Shown: positions 41,999 through 52,953, counted from the first letter of the stretch. The stretch is DNA of 64,000 bases from Tanypteryx hageni (GCA_028673005.1 CM054113.1:66230850-66294849); one strand, 5' to 3'. Notes: a model not told the origin generated them from the letters alone. Made by a program: numbers and translations.

Positions 41999-42533
41999 GG
42001 CACATATTGAGAAGACAGTGTTTACAAAGGACAATCTTAGAAGGAAAAATTAGTGGAAGAAGAGGAAGAAAAAGAATAGGAATATTAGAGAATATAAAGC
42101 AGGGACATAATACTTATAAATAGAGGTATAAAAGAGCCTCCTAGGGAGAGAAAGAAATGGAGGCAGCGATTCAGTTAAAACCCGTCTTCGGACAGAAGCA
42201 TGGTGATGATATTTCTATGGCTAAAATTTGCTGGAACAACACTGACCTAACATCATATTAGTAAAAGATTTTGTCGTAAGATAATTGCCATATTTTCAAA
42301 AGTCCCAAAATTTGTATCCATAATGTAAATAAAAAACCAAACATGTTGATTTATTTATGTTCCATAAAGCTCCATAAAATTGTGTTTCAAGAGGTTTTGA
42401 ATCTGAGGTTTTGGAACCAATTATATTGTTTAACATGGGTTCTTATGGGAAATATTGAATCAATTAACTTTGTTTTTCTCTACGTCGTGATTTTCTGGAA
42501 TGAATTAACGATGCTAATCGAGAACACACTGTA

Positions 42534-42855
42534 TAACAAAATCATTACTGAACTTGATTAACACAAGGAGTGTATACATATACTGCACATGATTATTTGG
42601 CTTACAGCATACTATGCTTTGTTACAGAAAACCAGCAGATATCATGGAAAATAGTGAATGTTCCCCATGTCATAACTCACTCAAATCTTCAGCTTAAACT
42701 AACCAACATTGTAATCAAATAACATAAAGCCAAAAATTATCCAGAAAAATTGTTGTAATTGATGAGCATTTCTCATACCATTGACCATGGCACAAAGTCT
42801 TAACATAAGTCTTAAATTGTCTTGCAATCATTTCATATCTCATGTTTCTTCCACA
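42534..42855. other. Intergenic stretch, nothing recognised
   Basis: Short AT-rich sequence leading into the tandem repeat. No features are seen. Confidence 0.5.
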
Positions 42856-43485
42856 AGCCAGGGTTGGGCATACAAATAAGGTTACCTCACAATTTACACC
42901 CAAAACTAAATTAAAGCCTGACCAAATGATCAAAAGGGTGGAAAAATTAACTAAAATTATTGTACACTTGAGTATGTATCTATCACAATATGATTGTTGA
43001 AAACAAATGAATGTGCTCATGGCACGTGGATGGAGATTGAGAACAGTAATAAATATGAAAGGGGTGCATTGAAACAAGTCAGGGTTGGGCATACAAATAA
43101 GGTTACCTCACGATTTACATCCACAACTAAATTAAAGCTTGACCAAATGATCAGAAGGGCAGAAAAATTAACTCAAGTTATTGTACACTTGAGTATGAAT
43201 GTGCTCATGGCACGTGGATGGAGTTTGAGAACAGTAATAAATATGAAAGGGGTGCATTGAAACAAGCCAGGGTTGGGCATACAAATAAGGTTACCTTGCG
43301 ATTTACATCCAAAACTAAATTAAAGCCTGACCAAATGATCAGAAGGGCGGAAAAATTAACTAAATTTATTGTACACTTGAGTATGTATCTATCACAATAT
43401 GATTGTTGAAAACATATGAAAGTGCTCATGGCACGCGGATGGAGTTTGAGAACAGTAATAAATATGAAAGGAACGGATTGAAACA
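42856..43485. repeat. Tandem repeat, about 3 units of 187-221 bp
   Basis: Units begin with AGGGTTGGGCATACAAATAA at about 42861, 43081 and 43268. The middle unit lacks a 33-bp block (TATCTATCACAATATGATTG...) that is present in the other two. The units are 90-95 per cent alike by eye. ORFs through it repeat the same peptide (GHTNKVT) and are not genes. It may be a small local array of a satellite. Confidence 0.9.
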
Positions 43486-44326
43486 CAGTTTCAGATCACT
43501 AGGGAGGGGTGAAGACAGGAACTAGGGTTAGAGGAGGCGGGCAATTCAGCCCGACTTACAGACACACACATGCACAGTTGCACTAATACCTTAAAAAGAG
43601 AGGGAGGATTGCACTTATCCACCAAGTAGGAACATTTCCACTCCTCCAACAAATAACTCCACGTCGCACGCCAACCTTTTTATTTAGATGGTCGTAAGTG
43701 TTTCGACAAAGCACACAAAATGCCAACAGAGGGACGTAACCTGGATCCACAAAAGCTTTCTTCTAATAATTTCGATTACGATTCGAAACAAATTTCGTAC
43801 AGTTTACACGTTTTTCGATCAATGTCATACACACCCAACCTTTCAAACCTATTCGTCGCAACAAACAAATCGGCAGAAAGGAGGGAAATTATCGGCCATT
43901 TCAAATCACTGAAATGCCCAAATCTGCCTAATCTGTGCGGCTCCGAGAGCTTCTTGAAATTTTAGATTTGTCCACATTTGCATATTCACTATTTCCCAAA
44001 GTTACACACTCTCAGCCAACACAAAAAAAATATATAGATATTTCGTATTTGGATAGAATAAAAGGCATTTCAGTAGTGAATGAGGCACGGGAGGAAAAAG
44101 GCACCAATGCTTGCTTCCCCTAATGAAATGCCAGGATCTCGAGTGAACCAACAACAAAATGTGGCATCACATGAAATTTAAACTAATCATCTTTTCACAG
44201 GGCCCTGCACCATTACAAATCACAGCTTTCTGACAGATCCAACTCAAACTAGCTGCAGACATCTGAATCTGCAGCTGCACTTGTCCATGCAAATCCTTTG
44301 GATGAGCAAATTAAAACAAAACATCA
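43486..44326 (+). other. Unrecognised region with short overlapping ORFs
   Basis: Base composition is somewhat GC-richer than the neighbours. + strand ORFs at 43688-43912, 43720-43965 and 43935-44123 overlap in different frames (for example NLDPQKLSSNNFDYD). I recognise no domain, splice sites or start context that would make one of them a gene. It could be a decayed element or an unknown gene fragment. Confidence 0.3.
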
Positions 44327-44336
44327 TTTATTTATT
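44327..44336 (-). terminator. Candidate PI3K polyadenylation signal
   Basis: AATAAATAAA on the - strand, about 315 bases downstream of the PI3K stop codon. It contains two overlapping AATAAA hexamers. Confidence 0.5.
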
Positions 44337-44649
44337 TATAAACAGGGTCCTTTCGTACTAGTCAAGATTGTCAAGTGATGAGCACCTTAACGTGACACCC
44401 AAACCACACTCCAGAGATGAGGTTATTATTGCATGCTAGAAATCATGGGAGTTATGTGCGTTTTGGGACATCTGCGCCAGTCAACCACTCAAAAAGATAT
44501 AACGTAGTCACTAGCAATATTTTGTAATGGTAGATTGGAAACAAAGTAACAGATGGGACACGGCCACAATACAGGAAATTTGTATCCTTTTCTCACATTT
44601 CAAGGCCAATTTACATGTCTACAGTACAAGATATAGGGATATTTCATGC

Positions 44650-44778
44650 CTACTGTTTGTTATTTTTCGCTAAATTGTGAGAGGCCCAATTGAGTGATGT
44701 CTTCCATGAATTGCACAGGGCCTCATCAAATTTTGACCGAAAATGAGTTAGGGCATCCTCATGAGAAAGATCCAGGAC
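44650..44778 (-). CDS. PIK3CB-like: Class IA PI3-kinase p110, terminal exon
   Basis: The last coding exon of the kinase (42 residues and TAG). The acceptor TTTCTAG|GTC on the - strand is followed by VLDLSHEDALTHFRSKFDEA, LCNSWKTSLNWASHNL and AKNNKQ-stop. This is the C-terminal tail (k-alpha-12 region) of class I PI3K catalytic subunits, whose family pattern is 'eAl-hFr-KFneALreSWkTkvNWlaH'. The W in the NWxxH motif, needed for membrane binding and activity in this family, is present. It joins the exon at 49971-50090 in phase 0. Confidence 0.95.
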   Translation of the reverse strand, partial: VLDLSHEDALTHFRSKFDEALCNSWKTSLNWASHNLAKNNKQ

Positions 44779-45027
44779 CTAGAAATGCAAAACATTTAAC
44801 AATTTATCAACTTAAAATTTTAATACATTAATCATTTTTATAATCTATCATGTATTGCCATTAAAATCAAGATGTTGAAGGAAGTTTAAAATGTCACACA
44901 GACGTATAAATAACACTTATCAAGTTAAAATTTTTGAAGTTAAAAATGACAAAATTGATGGCAGTTATGAACAAGTCAAAAGTTTGTTTTGTACAAGTAT
45001 CACATTTCTTAAAATTCAATTTACCAA
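44779..45027. other. PI3K intron part
   Basis: Intronic, AT-rich; only the polypyrimidine tract of the terminal exon is notable. Confidence 0.5.
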
Positions 45028-46385
45028 TACAGATTTCCCTCAAGATACATTGAGGATGCATACCTAGGAAACTGAGTGCATCTTGAAAAAGCATATCTTG
45101 GGAGACATTTTCCCATATAAACCTATGTTCTAGAGATTAATGTGTTCCCAGCTCAAAATTTTCAACTTATCTAAATATTGATATAATTGGCCATAGTTTG
45201 CTAATATGTTGATGAAATGACTTTGCCTTTTTCTTAATTAAAGAGTTCGTAACCCCTCAATGTGGAGCAATGTGCCGAGCACAAAAGGGGCGAACTTCAT
45301 ATGCTATCAACTGACATAGTACGTCGTGGTAATCGCTCACTTTTTTAATTTTTTGACAAGACAAATTTTCTTAAATCTGGATAACCTTGACACATTTCAG
45401 AAGAGGAACCTTTGGCCTACTTAATTATCATCAATCTCCAATTTCCGTCTTTCTTATAACATTTAGTATGAATTAAATTTTAGATTGATTTTTCATGTAG
45501 CTACACGAATTGGGGAATTGTGTCTTCAGGTATTAAGTAACTTCTCCGTATTCACCATATTAGGATTCTGTTCCACACAAGTAATCTGAGAAGTACTTAA
45601 AAGTGTAGCAATTTTTGCACATTCTTTAATCTTGTCATTAGACTTCAACATTGTGTGCACGATTGATAGTGGAAGGTTCAAAGCTGTAACAATTTCTGCT
45701 TCATGCTGTCCTTCTTCAAAGCGATTAACAATTTTGAGTTTTATTTCAAGGGAAATAGCCTGTTTTCCCATAGATGCAACTTGAACCTTATTTTCTGACA
45801 TGAGGGTTATTATTTAATACACATGTAATTGGATTAGCTTGAAAAGTCTATAGCCTCTTCAGCATGCATAATGCACCATTTGTGTCCACATTTTCATTAT
45901 GAGCTCTAATATTTAGGGCACTTGATTTATTAGCTCTCCTGCAGTTGGTTTATGAATTAGCTTTTTCTGTCGAAGTTCTGTGGTTCTTTGCTGTCTGTGT
46001 TTGCATCTGAGCTATTATTTTCTTCTTTGAGTCTGACTCTTAGTACAGCCCTCAATCAGTTCAAAATGGCTTCTAGCTCTCATGCATTGGATGGCGACGA
46101 CATATAAATGCATATATGTGCTCGGAAATCGACATGATCAAAACAAGACATGCTTACAGGTTTAAATGCCATGGAAAAAGTTGTGCTTGAGAAGCTAATC
46201 TTTGTTGCTAAGAACATTGACACAAGTCATATCATTGAGAGAAACAACATGTTACGATAATGAAATATTTAAATTGTTGTATTAGAGCAGGAAGAACACA
46301 CAGCCCTGAATTTGATCTTAATTTTGTCACTATGTATTAGCGAAAAAGTGTATCTTGAATGAGCGTATCACAAGGGATACCTGTA
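45028..46385 (-). mobile_element. Tigger-like element, internally deleted
   Basis: The left end TACAGATTTCCCTCAAGATAC and the mirrored right end TACAGGTATCCCTTGTGATAC form the TIR, and both sides continue with ATCTTGAA-like blocks. A - strand N-terminal transposase piece is at 45526-45801. The rest has decayed. It lies in the last PI3K intron, in the same orientation as the gene. Confidence 0.7.
45526..45801 (-). pseudogene. Tigger transposase N-terminal HTH fragment
   Basis: 91-residue - strand ORF: AISLEIKLKIVNRFEEGQHE, then AEIVTALNLPLSIVHTMLKS and NDKIKECA. This is the pipsqueak-type helix-turn-helix of Tigger/CENP-B-like transposases ('ltleeKlkiI-rfe-Ge-...-la-g-s-sTV-tIlkn-dkIke'). The frame ends soon after, before the catalytic domain. 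Confidence 0.8.
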
Positions 46386-46639
46386 CATGGTCGTCAGAAT
46401 GGGCATGTAGTCTTTATGGAAAGGAAATGCTAAGATTTTAAAAATTTGTTTGACTGTTTGTGTACTATTCCTATTTAATTATTTTGTTTTAAGTTTTGAT
46501 CTTATTTTTATCATATAAATATCTCAAGCAATATAATTATGGAAATACAACATTTCATGCATCAAATTACAATTATTCTTTTAGAAGAGAATTTGAATGG
46601 CCAGCCGATTCGCCTCTGTCCTATGCACAGTGGATATCT

Positions 46640-46915
46640 CAGAGGTAGCGCAATGAATAGCCGGGGAAGGAAGGAGGGAAACCCAGTGCTGGCATTTGCC
46701 TGCTCTTACGAAGAACACCAGGGGGGCCAATGGCTTAACGTCCCTTCCGAAGGACGGAACAGCTGAATTTGCACCTTCTCCTCAAACCACACAATCAGGG
46801 GGTCGGGCGACCTTGGAAAAATCCTACTTGCGCAGGATTCGTACCCGATGCCTTTTCAAGCAGCAGGCGAGTAGCAGCCAGCATCCTAACCACTACACCA
46901 CTAATGCAGTGCAAG
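46640..46915 (-). mobile_element. tRNA-derived SINE, - strand copy
   Basis: Read on the - strand: GTGGTGTAGTGGTTAGGATG is an RNA polymerase III A box in tRNA context, and GGGTACGAATCCTGC lies about 50 bases later as a B box. They are followed by a SINE body (CCAAGGTCGCCC ... AAGCCATTGGCCCC ... GGGTTTCCCTCC). The same family occurs at 61060-61300 on the + strand. It is in the PI3K intron and is not a functional tRNA gene. Confidence 0.8.
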
Positions 46916-46929
46916 TTCTCTAATACACT

Positions 46930-48499
46930 AAATTAAACATACCTATTAACAGATACTGTATTTACCTCGAGGTAAGATGAGATTTTTTATCCACCCTGAT
47001 GTTAACCCGAAATGTGTATTGGGGTTACCGAATTAACCGGCAGCATTTACTCCGAGAGAGTCTCAGGGTATGATACAAAATTCTGAAATGTTGAAATAAG
47101 CCAGATTTTTCTCTCTTTCTGTGCAGTGATGCCATCTGCTGGCCTCAAAAGAAACTATTTAGTGAAATTTGATTTTTCCATTTTTTTTCTTGAGTTATTT
47201 GATTGTTTTTGATCATACTGTACATACATCTCTACTATGGGTATTATATAATTTTGTATTACAAAATTTATATTTTTATTTATTATTATATTGCATTGAA
47301 GTAACTATTTGTTTATCTTGCCTAAACTATGAAGTGATTACGGATGTTGTCTTCACAGCTGAAGAACAAAATAAGATCCTCAAGTCAGAAAGATTATTAT
47401 CATGATTCTGATATTGAGATGGAGTGGACGATGAAAGCTTGGATTCACCTAATCTTTCATCAGAAAGTTCAGATTTTAGTGTGTCTGACGATAATGACTT
47501 GGAAGAGAATATTGGTTGTACCGTGTCTGCTCGTGTGCGGTGCCCTATTTATATGAATGTAGTGAACTCTTCTCATCCAGAATTGATTTTTACAGGAAAA
47601 TCAAGATCAATAAATGACTTGACAGGTATTTCAGATCCATTAGCGTTTTTACATTTATTTTTTATGGTGAAATTATTGAATTGATTACATCGATGATTCT
47701 TCTTGAATGAGCAATCAAATATGTAACAAGATGTTCCAAAAGGAACTTATGATGCATACTTTCTACATAATATTTATTTAATACTTATATTGGCTTTAAT
47801 AGCTTTAAAATCACCATGGATGAGTTGCTCTTTGTGTTCCCAAATTTCATAATTTAGCGTTATAAAATATTACAAATACATTCGGAATATTAAATTGATC
47901 ATGCATATTTGTGTGGCAAAAATAACACATATGTACTAGACTATACTGAACCCAAGTCCAACAATGGTCATTGCAGTGGCAACACTCTCGTAATGAGTGA
48001 TAAAAACTGCAAAAGATCCTGTATTTACATGAACTTCGAAGAAATACAATCGATAAGCAAACTTCTACAATAAAAATTAGAATCTTAATTCCTTTCCTCA
48101 GATAATAGTACTAATCCCGCTCCAATATTACAATTCTAAGATATTTTAATGTGTAAGATAAAATTTCTCTGCATGATGGATATCAGATTTCCCATGTAAA
48201 TCAAATGGGAAGGATAGTTCCTGGAATTGAACCTGGAACTTTCAATATTTGAAACAAACTATTCTCGGGAGCTCGGCTCCAGTAGCAGGAGATTTACACC
48301 AAGTGTCATGAAAACCAGTCTATTGTTGCAAAAGTTAATAGTAAGGACGGTCAGACAGACGCAACAAATGAAACTACATGCCTATTTCCATTCTGGAAAG
48401 TAGGCTAAAAACATATTTTGTACTAATCATGGCCATTTAAAAAAAGTCAATGATATAGAGTAAACTGGAGTAGAAAACATAATGCCAGGGTGGTTGAAC
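46930..48499. other. PI3K intron with a possible piggyBac N-terminal piece
   Basis: A + strand ORF at 47424-47684 is acidic and Ser-rich at the start (SSESSDFSVSDDNDLEEN) and ends SDPLAFLHLFFMVKLLN, which is reminiscent of the piggyBac transposase N-terminus; the match is weak. 48205-48290 has GGAATTGAACCTGGAAC, a possible inverted tRNA B box of a SINE. The rest is featureless. Confidence 0.35.
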
Positions 48500-49509
48500 T
48501 ACTGTATCTGCCCGAATAGAAGCCGACCCCCCAAAAATTTCTGCCATTTTTTGGCAAAAAAGTAAATTTCGTAGATTTTATGCTGAAGTGTGTCAGGCAT
48601 GCATGCACAGCCTAGAATACATTATTTGAGATCAAAGAAAAGAGTGGGAAAAGTGGTCAAGGTTTAGTTGTTGACATTTTGAAATATTACTCCAATTAAT
48701 AATGTCGCATTGAATCAAGTTCCACATTCAGTGATAGTAATTTCATTCATTTTCACAAAAGGTTAAGTAAAGCAATAGCAACCTCGCCAAGATATTTTTT
48801 CCATCCAAGTCTATTTCAACTGAAATTAGCATTTACATTGCCTTATGAAACTGCATTTTTATAATTACAGACATTCCATGTAAAGTTTTACTATTCATTC
48901 TCAGCTGAGTTTTGCAATTCACACTGTTGCCCATACCTTCGGAGCAGATGTCTATTTATTTACCAAAATTCAAACAGTTGAGCATCGAAAGCCGTCATCG
49001 TATTTTGTGTATTCATCTGTGTAGTCAATGCATGCAAGTTTATAGATTCTAAGAATGGGGTTTAAACATGCATATAAACATTACAATGGCTACAGCAATA
49101 ACTACAATAGCCAAGTAAAACTAATAGGAATTTATTTTAATGGCTAATGAAAAATAATACAAATTGCTAACTAATCTTAATGACACAAATGCATAGCCCT
49201 GAGAAACGAAATAAAATATCCAATAGTATTTAGAAATGAAAGAACAATGAACATAACATAACAAAATACAATTAATGCTAAATTAAATATTCATTCATTT
49301 ATTCATCGTAGGTTCGACTTTACTTTATGAAAAATATAGTACTATCATTTGAACGCGATGGCAATGAGAGACATGCTGACATTTATGGGTAACTTCGAGA
49401 CAACCCTAACCTCAAACTTATTTCTCAGACTTGTATTTAATCTGGAGAGTGAATTTTTCATGATAGATTTTGACAAAAAACATCAGCTTGTATTCGGGCA
49501 GATATGGTA
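48500..49509. mobile_element. Non-autonomous DNA element, TIR ATCTGCCCGAATA type
   Basis: A 1.0-kb element in the PI3K intron. The left end TACTGTATCTGCCCGAATAG and the mirrored right end TACCATATCTGCCCGAATAC continue AAGC. There is no transposase ORF. The termini and TA flank suggest the Tc1/mariner/pogo group. Confidence 0.75.
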
Positions 49510-49595
49510 TATAAGAACTTGAAAAACAAACAGCTGTCTTAGTTTAAAGTACTATGAAGTAATTGTGAAAAGGCTTCTGTGATGTTTTCTTATAT

Positions 49596-49675
49596 GACTC
49601 CTATCTTTTTTCAGGTTACAACCACATGCGTAGTCTAGACTATGCATGCGGTTGTAACCTGAAAGAAGATAAGTC
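49596..49675. repeat. Inverted repeat (hairpin) of about 33-bp arms
   Basis: TTTCAGGTTACAACCACATGC and its mirror GCATGCGGTTGTAACCTGAAA surround the self-complementary centre GTAGTCTAGACTAT. The pairing extends outward to GACT/AGTC with small bulges. It lies about 300 bases downstream of the exon at 49971-50090. Confidence 0.8.
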
Positions 49676-49970
49676 ATAATATGAAGAAACTCCACATGAA
49701 TAAATGTTTAAATGCAAAAGCATTGCAGCAAAACAAGTTGGTATTACCAAAGATATAACACACAATATTGTAAGTGATTGAAAGTATTTTGTGAGCTCTT
49801 GGATAGGCAATACTAGCAGTGATTTGAATATATTTTCTGTAATTAGGAAGTTAATTTAATCTTCAGGCAAATACAGTAATTATACACTTTCTAGGAAGAA
49901 AATTCACTCGAAATATATAACTATTTGTGAAAACATGAGCTTTCTACAAAAAACTTCAAGACAATCTCAC

Positions 49971-50090
49971 CAATGTATCCCTTAAATAACCAAGATCCTT
50001 CTCAGAGCTTAGCTCAGGCAATCCTGTTGATATCATCATGGCAAATAAAGAAAGTATGAGACCTCCATGGCGTCGAAGAATTTTGAATGC
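49971..50090 (-). CDS. PIK3CB-like: Class IA PI3-kinase p110, penultimate exon
   Basis: A 120-bp exon of 40 codons in phase 0 at both ends (AACAG|GCA ... TTG|GTGAG on the - strand). It encodes AFKILRRHGGLILSLFAMMI and STGLPELSSEKDLGYLRDTL, the C-lobe helices after the activation loop of the kinase domain. The family pattern is 'Ay-iLRrh-nLf--LF-lMl-aGlPEL-s-kDi-YLrdtL'. It joins ...QRHCEE from the exon at 58527-58697, across an 8.4-kb intron that is mostly transposons. Confidence 0.95.
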
Positions 50091-50257
50091 CTGTTAATGG
50101 AAAAAAACAATGCCAAAATGTTAGGATTAAATATAAAATAAATATTTTAAAATGTCAAAAACACAAAAACAGTGAACTGCAATACAAGTTGCATGCTATT
50201 TAAAAAAAAATAGATTTTCAGCCTGTAAAAGCGCCCACTACTATTTTATTTCAAATA

Positions 50258-50507
50258 CAGGGTAGCCCTAAAGTCCCTGTACACCTCTACAAAATTCCAT
50301 GACTTGAATCGTGTCTTCGTCAACATGCATGACATGTGGATGCCTCTTTGCATGCACATGGGCAGCATTTCGAATGCCTCCTGTAAAGTTCTGCTTTTCT
50401 AGATTATTATTTATTTACATTTACTCACATTATTCTTAGTATCTTTCTCAGGTATTATATTTTACGTGGACATTATAGAGGTGCACAGGGACTTTAGGGA
50501 CACCCTG
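50258..50507. mobile_element. Short MITE (mariner-like TIR)
   Basis: A 250-bp element with about 32-bp TIRs: CAGGGTAGCCCTAAAGTCCC on the left and, mirrored on the right, CAGGGTGTCCCTAAAGTCCC, both followed by TGTRCACCTCTA. There is no ORF. It lies immediately upstream of the PI3K penultimate exon, in the intron. Confidence 0.85.
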
Positions 50508-50707
50508 CAGTATTCTTCTTTTGTTTAAACCCATTATTATAATCCATTACAATGGCAAAAGACTGTACATAATTTATATAGGCAAGATTTTAAGGTTCCT
50601 CAGTTTTGAAAAGTCAACTCAAATTAGATAAAGAAAAGGGTTGGATAACAAGGCCTGATTACAGTCAGCTGAAATGTAAGATGAAGAATTTGATGAAATA
50701 ATGAGTC

Positions 50708-52953
50708 TACAGGTACATCCTGGGTTACGTAAGCCTTGACTTACGTAAACCCACACTTACGTAAATGGCCCCATAAATTATGTATGAAAAAAATTTTGTT
50801 ATGCATACATTTAGCGGTTTTCATAAGTGAGCTCAAACTAAATTTATATGTATGTGCATGGAGAAAGAACGCAAGGCTTGGGTTGTAATTAGGGCTTCTA
50901 GACCGGTTATTACCGTACCCGGTTAATCGTTGACTGTTCTCACTATTCATTAACTGGGTAATTTGGTCCGATTAACCGTCTTCTGGATACAAGAAAATTC
51001 TTCCCCAAATTTCTATGAAAAGTTAAAGGTAAAAAATTGATTAAAATGAATAACTATAAAAATCAATTCGGTTAACTAATGCAGGGTACAGTGAAATTGT
51101 TCACATTTCCATTGGTGGTGGTATGTAGAAGAAGGAATGGAAAACAAAAGGAGCCAAGGAAGCGAGATCTAATTAGCTGGAAATTACGGCTGACAAGTTT
51201 ATGTAGCTATTCTCTTAAAATATTTTTTTTTAAATTTGACAAAACTAGTACCATGGGGTCCAGTTTCGAAATATTTGAATTTTTTAGTACCACATCCAAG
51301 TCAATATGGTACATAGTACATAAGGGGAAAAATGTTATGAATACCATATACGTGATATGTCTGGCAACACTGCTGGAGAGACATTCTACTCGCCATGATG
51401 TCTAGGCAGTTAGGTACCCTCCACTCTCTCCCTTCCTAATCTTTAACCCTTTGTGGCTTGCACTATCAACGCAAAATATATTGCAATTCTAAAATTGCAG
51501 TTTTTGGAAAGAACCTCATGGAATAATGTAAGCTACATTGTCGCCTTTTCTGAATTTTTACATATGCAGAAAGTAATGGAATCGTCATCAATTCACGACC
51601 AAGATTCGCAATCGACAGTACAATAGAGGGCCGGCTTTATATTACCATATGCAGTTTATTTTTTACTGGTTAATTACTGGTTAACCGGTTAGCTGATGGA
51701 CCTTTAACCGTAACCCCGGTTAGTGAAAATGCCGGTTAATTGGAAGTCCTTGTTGTAATGCGATATTCCTGCTTTGCTACTCAGCCAATGTTGTCAATCT
51801 AGCAAATTTTTAGCAATATGTAGTCACTTTAGTTTCAAAGTACGCATGAAAAAAGGCCACTACCTACTAATCTAATGAATCGATGTAACAATCTACCTAA
51901 CTCTAGCGACTGGCTACAATTGCAGCATATATCTGCACTCATATAAATACAATAATAGATTACATTGTTGTTACATGTCTGTGTGGCAGTGTGGTTTCTC
52001 TCCTAATCCCTTCAGTCTTTTCCGATCATTGATGCGGGTGCTTGATCTCTTAACGTGTGAGCTCGCTTTTAATCATGGCTGATAAGCATTTAGTATTTTA
52101 GTGAACAACTCTTTCGGAAATTCTCCTTGAACGATTAAAGTGACTTTCCCATAACTGCATGATACGTAATGGCTTGAAAAGCCTTTGTTTTATCACGGAA
52201 AGTAACAGCTTGACAGAGTTGACATTCTACGTTTTGTTTACCAAGAAAATGTCTATTGGACACTGCGAATGCAAACTGCACTTAGTAAAAACTGACGTTT
52301 CACCTTGCATAATATATTATTGATTTACATCGAGAATTCATTTGTTAATCTTTCAATTCGCACACCATTAGTCTTAATTTTCTTCGTAAGCTCCATTTTC
52401 TGTTAACTATATTCTATACTCACATTAGCCACTGTGTTTACATGCCTCTATTTTAACTGAGTACTTGTACCATACTGACGCAGTAAATTATACGTACTTT
52501 AATTTTCAGAGATCGCTTTTTCAAAACACCTTCATGTGCCAAATAAATGCCTTCGGGGACTGGATCTGGCCTGCGGGCCAAGGAAGTACCCAGGGGGAGG
52601 GTCCGGACCCCCCTCCCCCCCTCGGTGTTCAGACATTTGTGGAATCTGCGATAATCACGCAACAAACTTGCTACGTTGCCTCTTACTACACTGCCACTTG
52701 CTGCATTGAGTTATGAGAACTAAAAACGTTATAAAAGTTTATTATTTGAACAGGACTTTTATTTAATCAATTGTTGGAAATTGGTTTTTGGCCTCAGACT
52801 CCCGCTAACTAAATTTCTGGGTACGTGCATGCGGTGGACCATAGTTTCCCCACCTCTGCTGTACTTTCCGTAGTAAAGTTCGACTTACACAAATTTCGAG
52901 CTATGCAATGGGTACCGGAATGCATTACTTACATAACCCGGGGTGTGCCAGTA
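50708..52953. mobile_element. Tigger-like element carrying a hAT MITE
   Basis: The left end TACAGGTACATCCTGGGTTA and the mirrored right end TACTGGCACACCCCGGGTTA are followed on both sides by YGTAAG. A hAT MITE is inserted at 50890-51751. Another hAT-type end (CCACCTCTGCTG, about 52850) and a GTACCCAG / CTGGGTAC element with a GGGTCCGGACCCCCC core are nested at 52560-52860. No transposase domain is recognised. Confidence 0.7.
50890..51751. mobile_element. hAT MITE with perfect 8-bp TSD
   Basis: The exact repeat GTTGTAAT (50882-50889 and 51752-51759) flanks an 862-bp element. Its ends are TAGGGCTTCTAGACCGG and, mirrored, AAGGACTTCCAATTAACCGG. CCGGTTAA/TTAACCGG blocks are repeated near both ends. 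There is no transposase; the ORF 51079-51405 has no domain. Confidence 0.8.

Larger units (their letters stand above)
38930..42211 (+). mobile_element. RTE-clade LINE, nearly full length
   Basis: + strand non-LTR element: a 5' untranslated part with ORF start (38930-39360), endonuclease (39360-40240), RT (40280-41998), C-terminal tail (to about 42120) and a short 3' UTR ending GGTGATGATATT. The C-terminal half matches the fragment at 11406-11880. Layout and sequence resemble RTE/BovB elements. Confidence 0.9.
37976..42533. mobile_element. Tigger-like element carrying an RTE LINE
   Basis: The left end TACAGTGTGCCCTCGGTTTA and the mirrored right end TACAGTGTGTTCTCGATTAG give a recognisable TIR. 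About 1.3 kb of the element's own sequence flanks the RTE at 38930-42211. Part of it (38477-38625) is related to 51785-51945 in the 50.7-53.0 kb element, so the two may be members of one superfamily. No transposase domain is recognised in what remains. Confidence 0.65.

Noticed and set aside
42856..43485. Regularly spaced repeats as a CRISPR-like array
   Set aside because: The units are about 200 bp with no unique spacers, and the genome is eukaryotic. It is a tandem repeat.
46840..46915. Possible tRNA gene on the - strand
   Set aside because: The A and B boxes are present but the acceptor stem does not pair and the sequence continues into a repeated body shared with 61056-61300, so it is a SINE.
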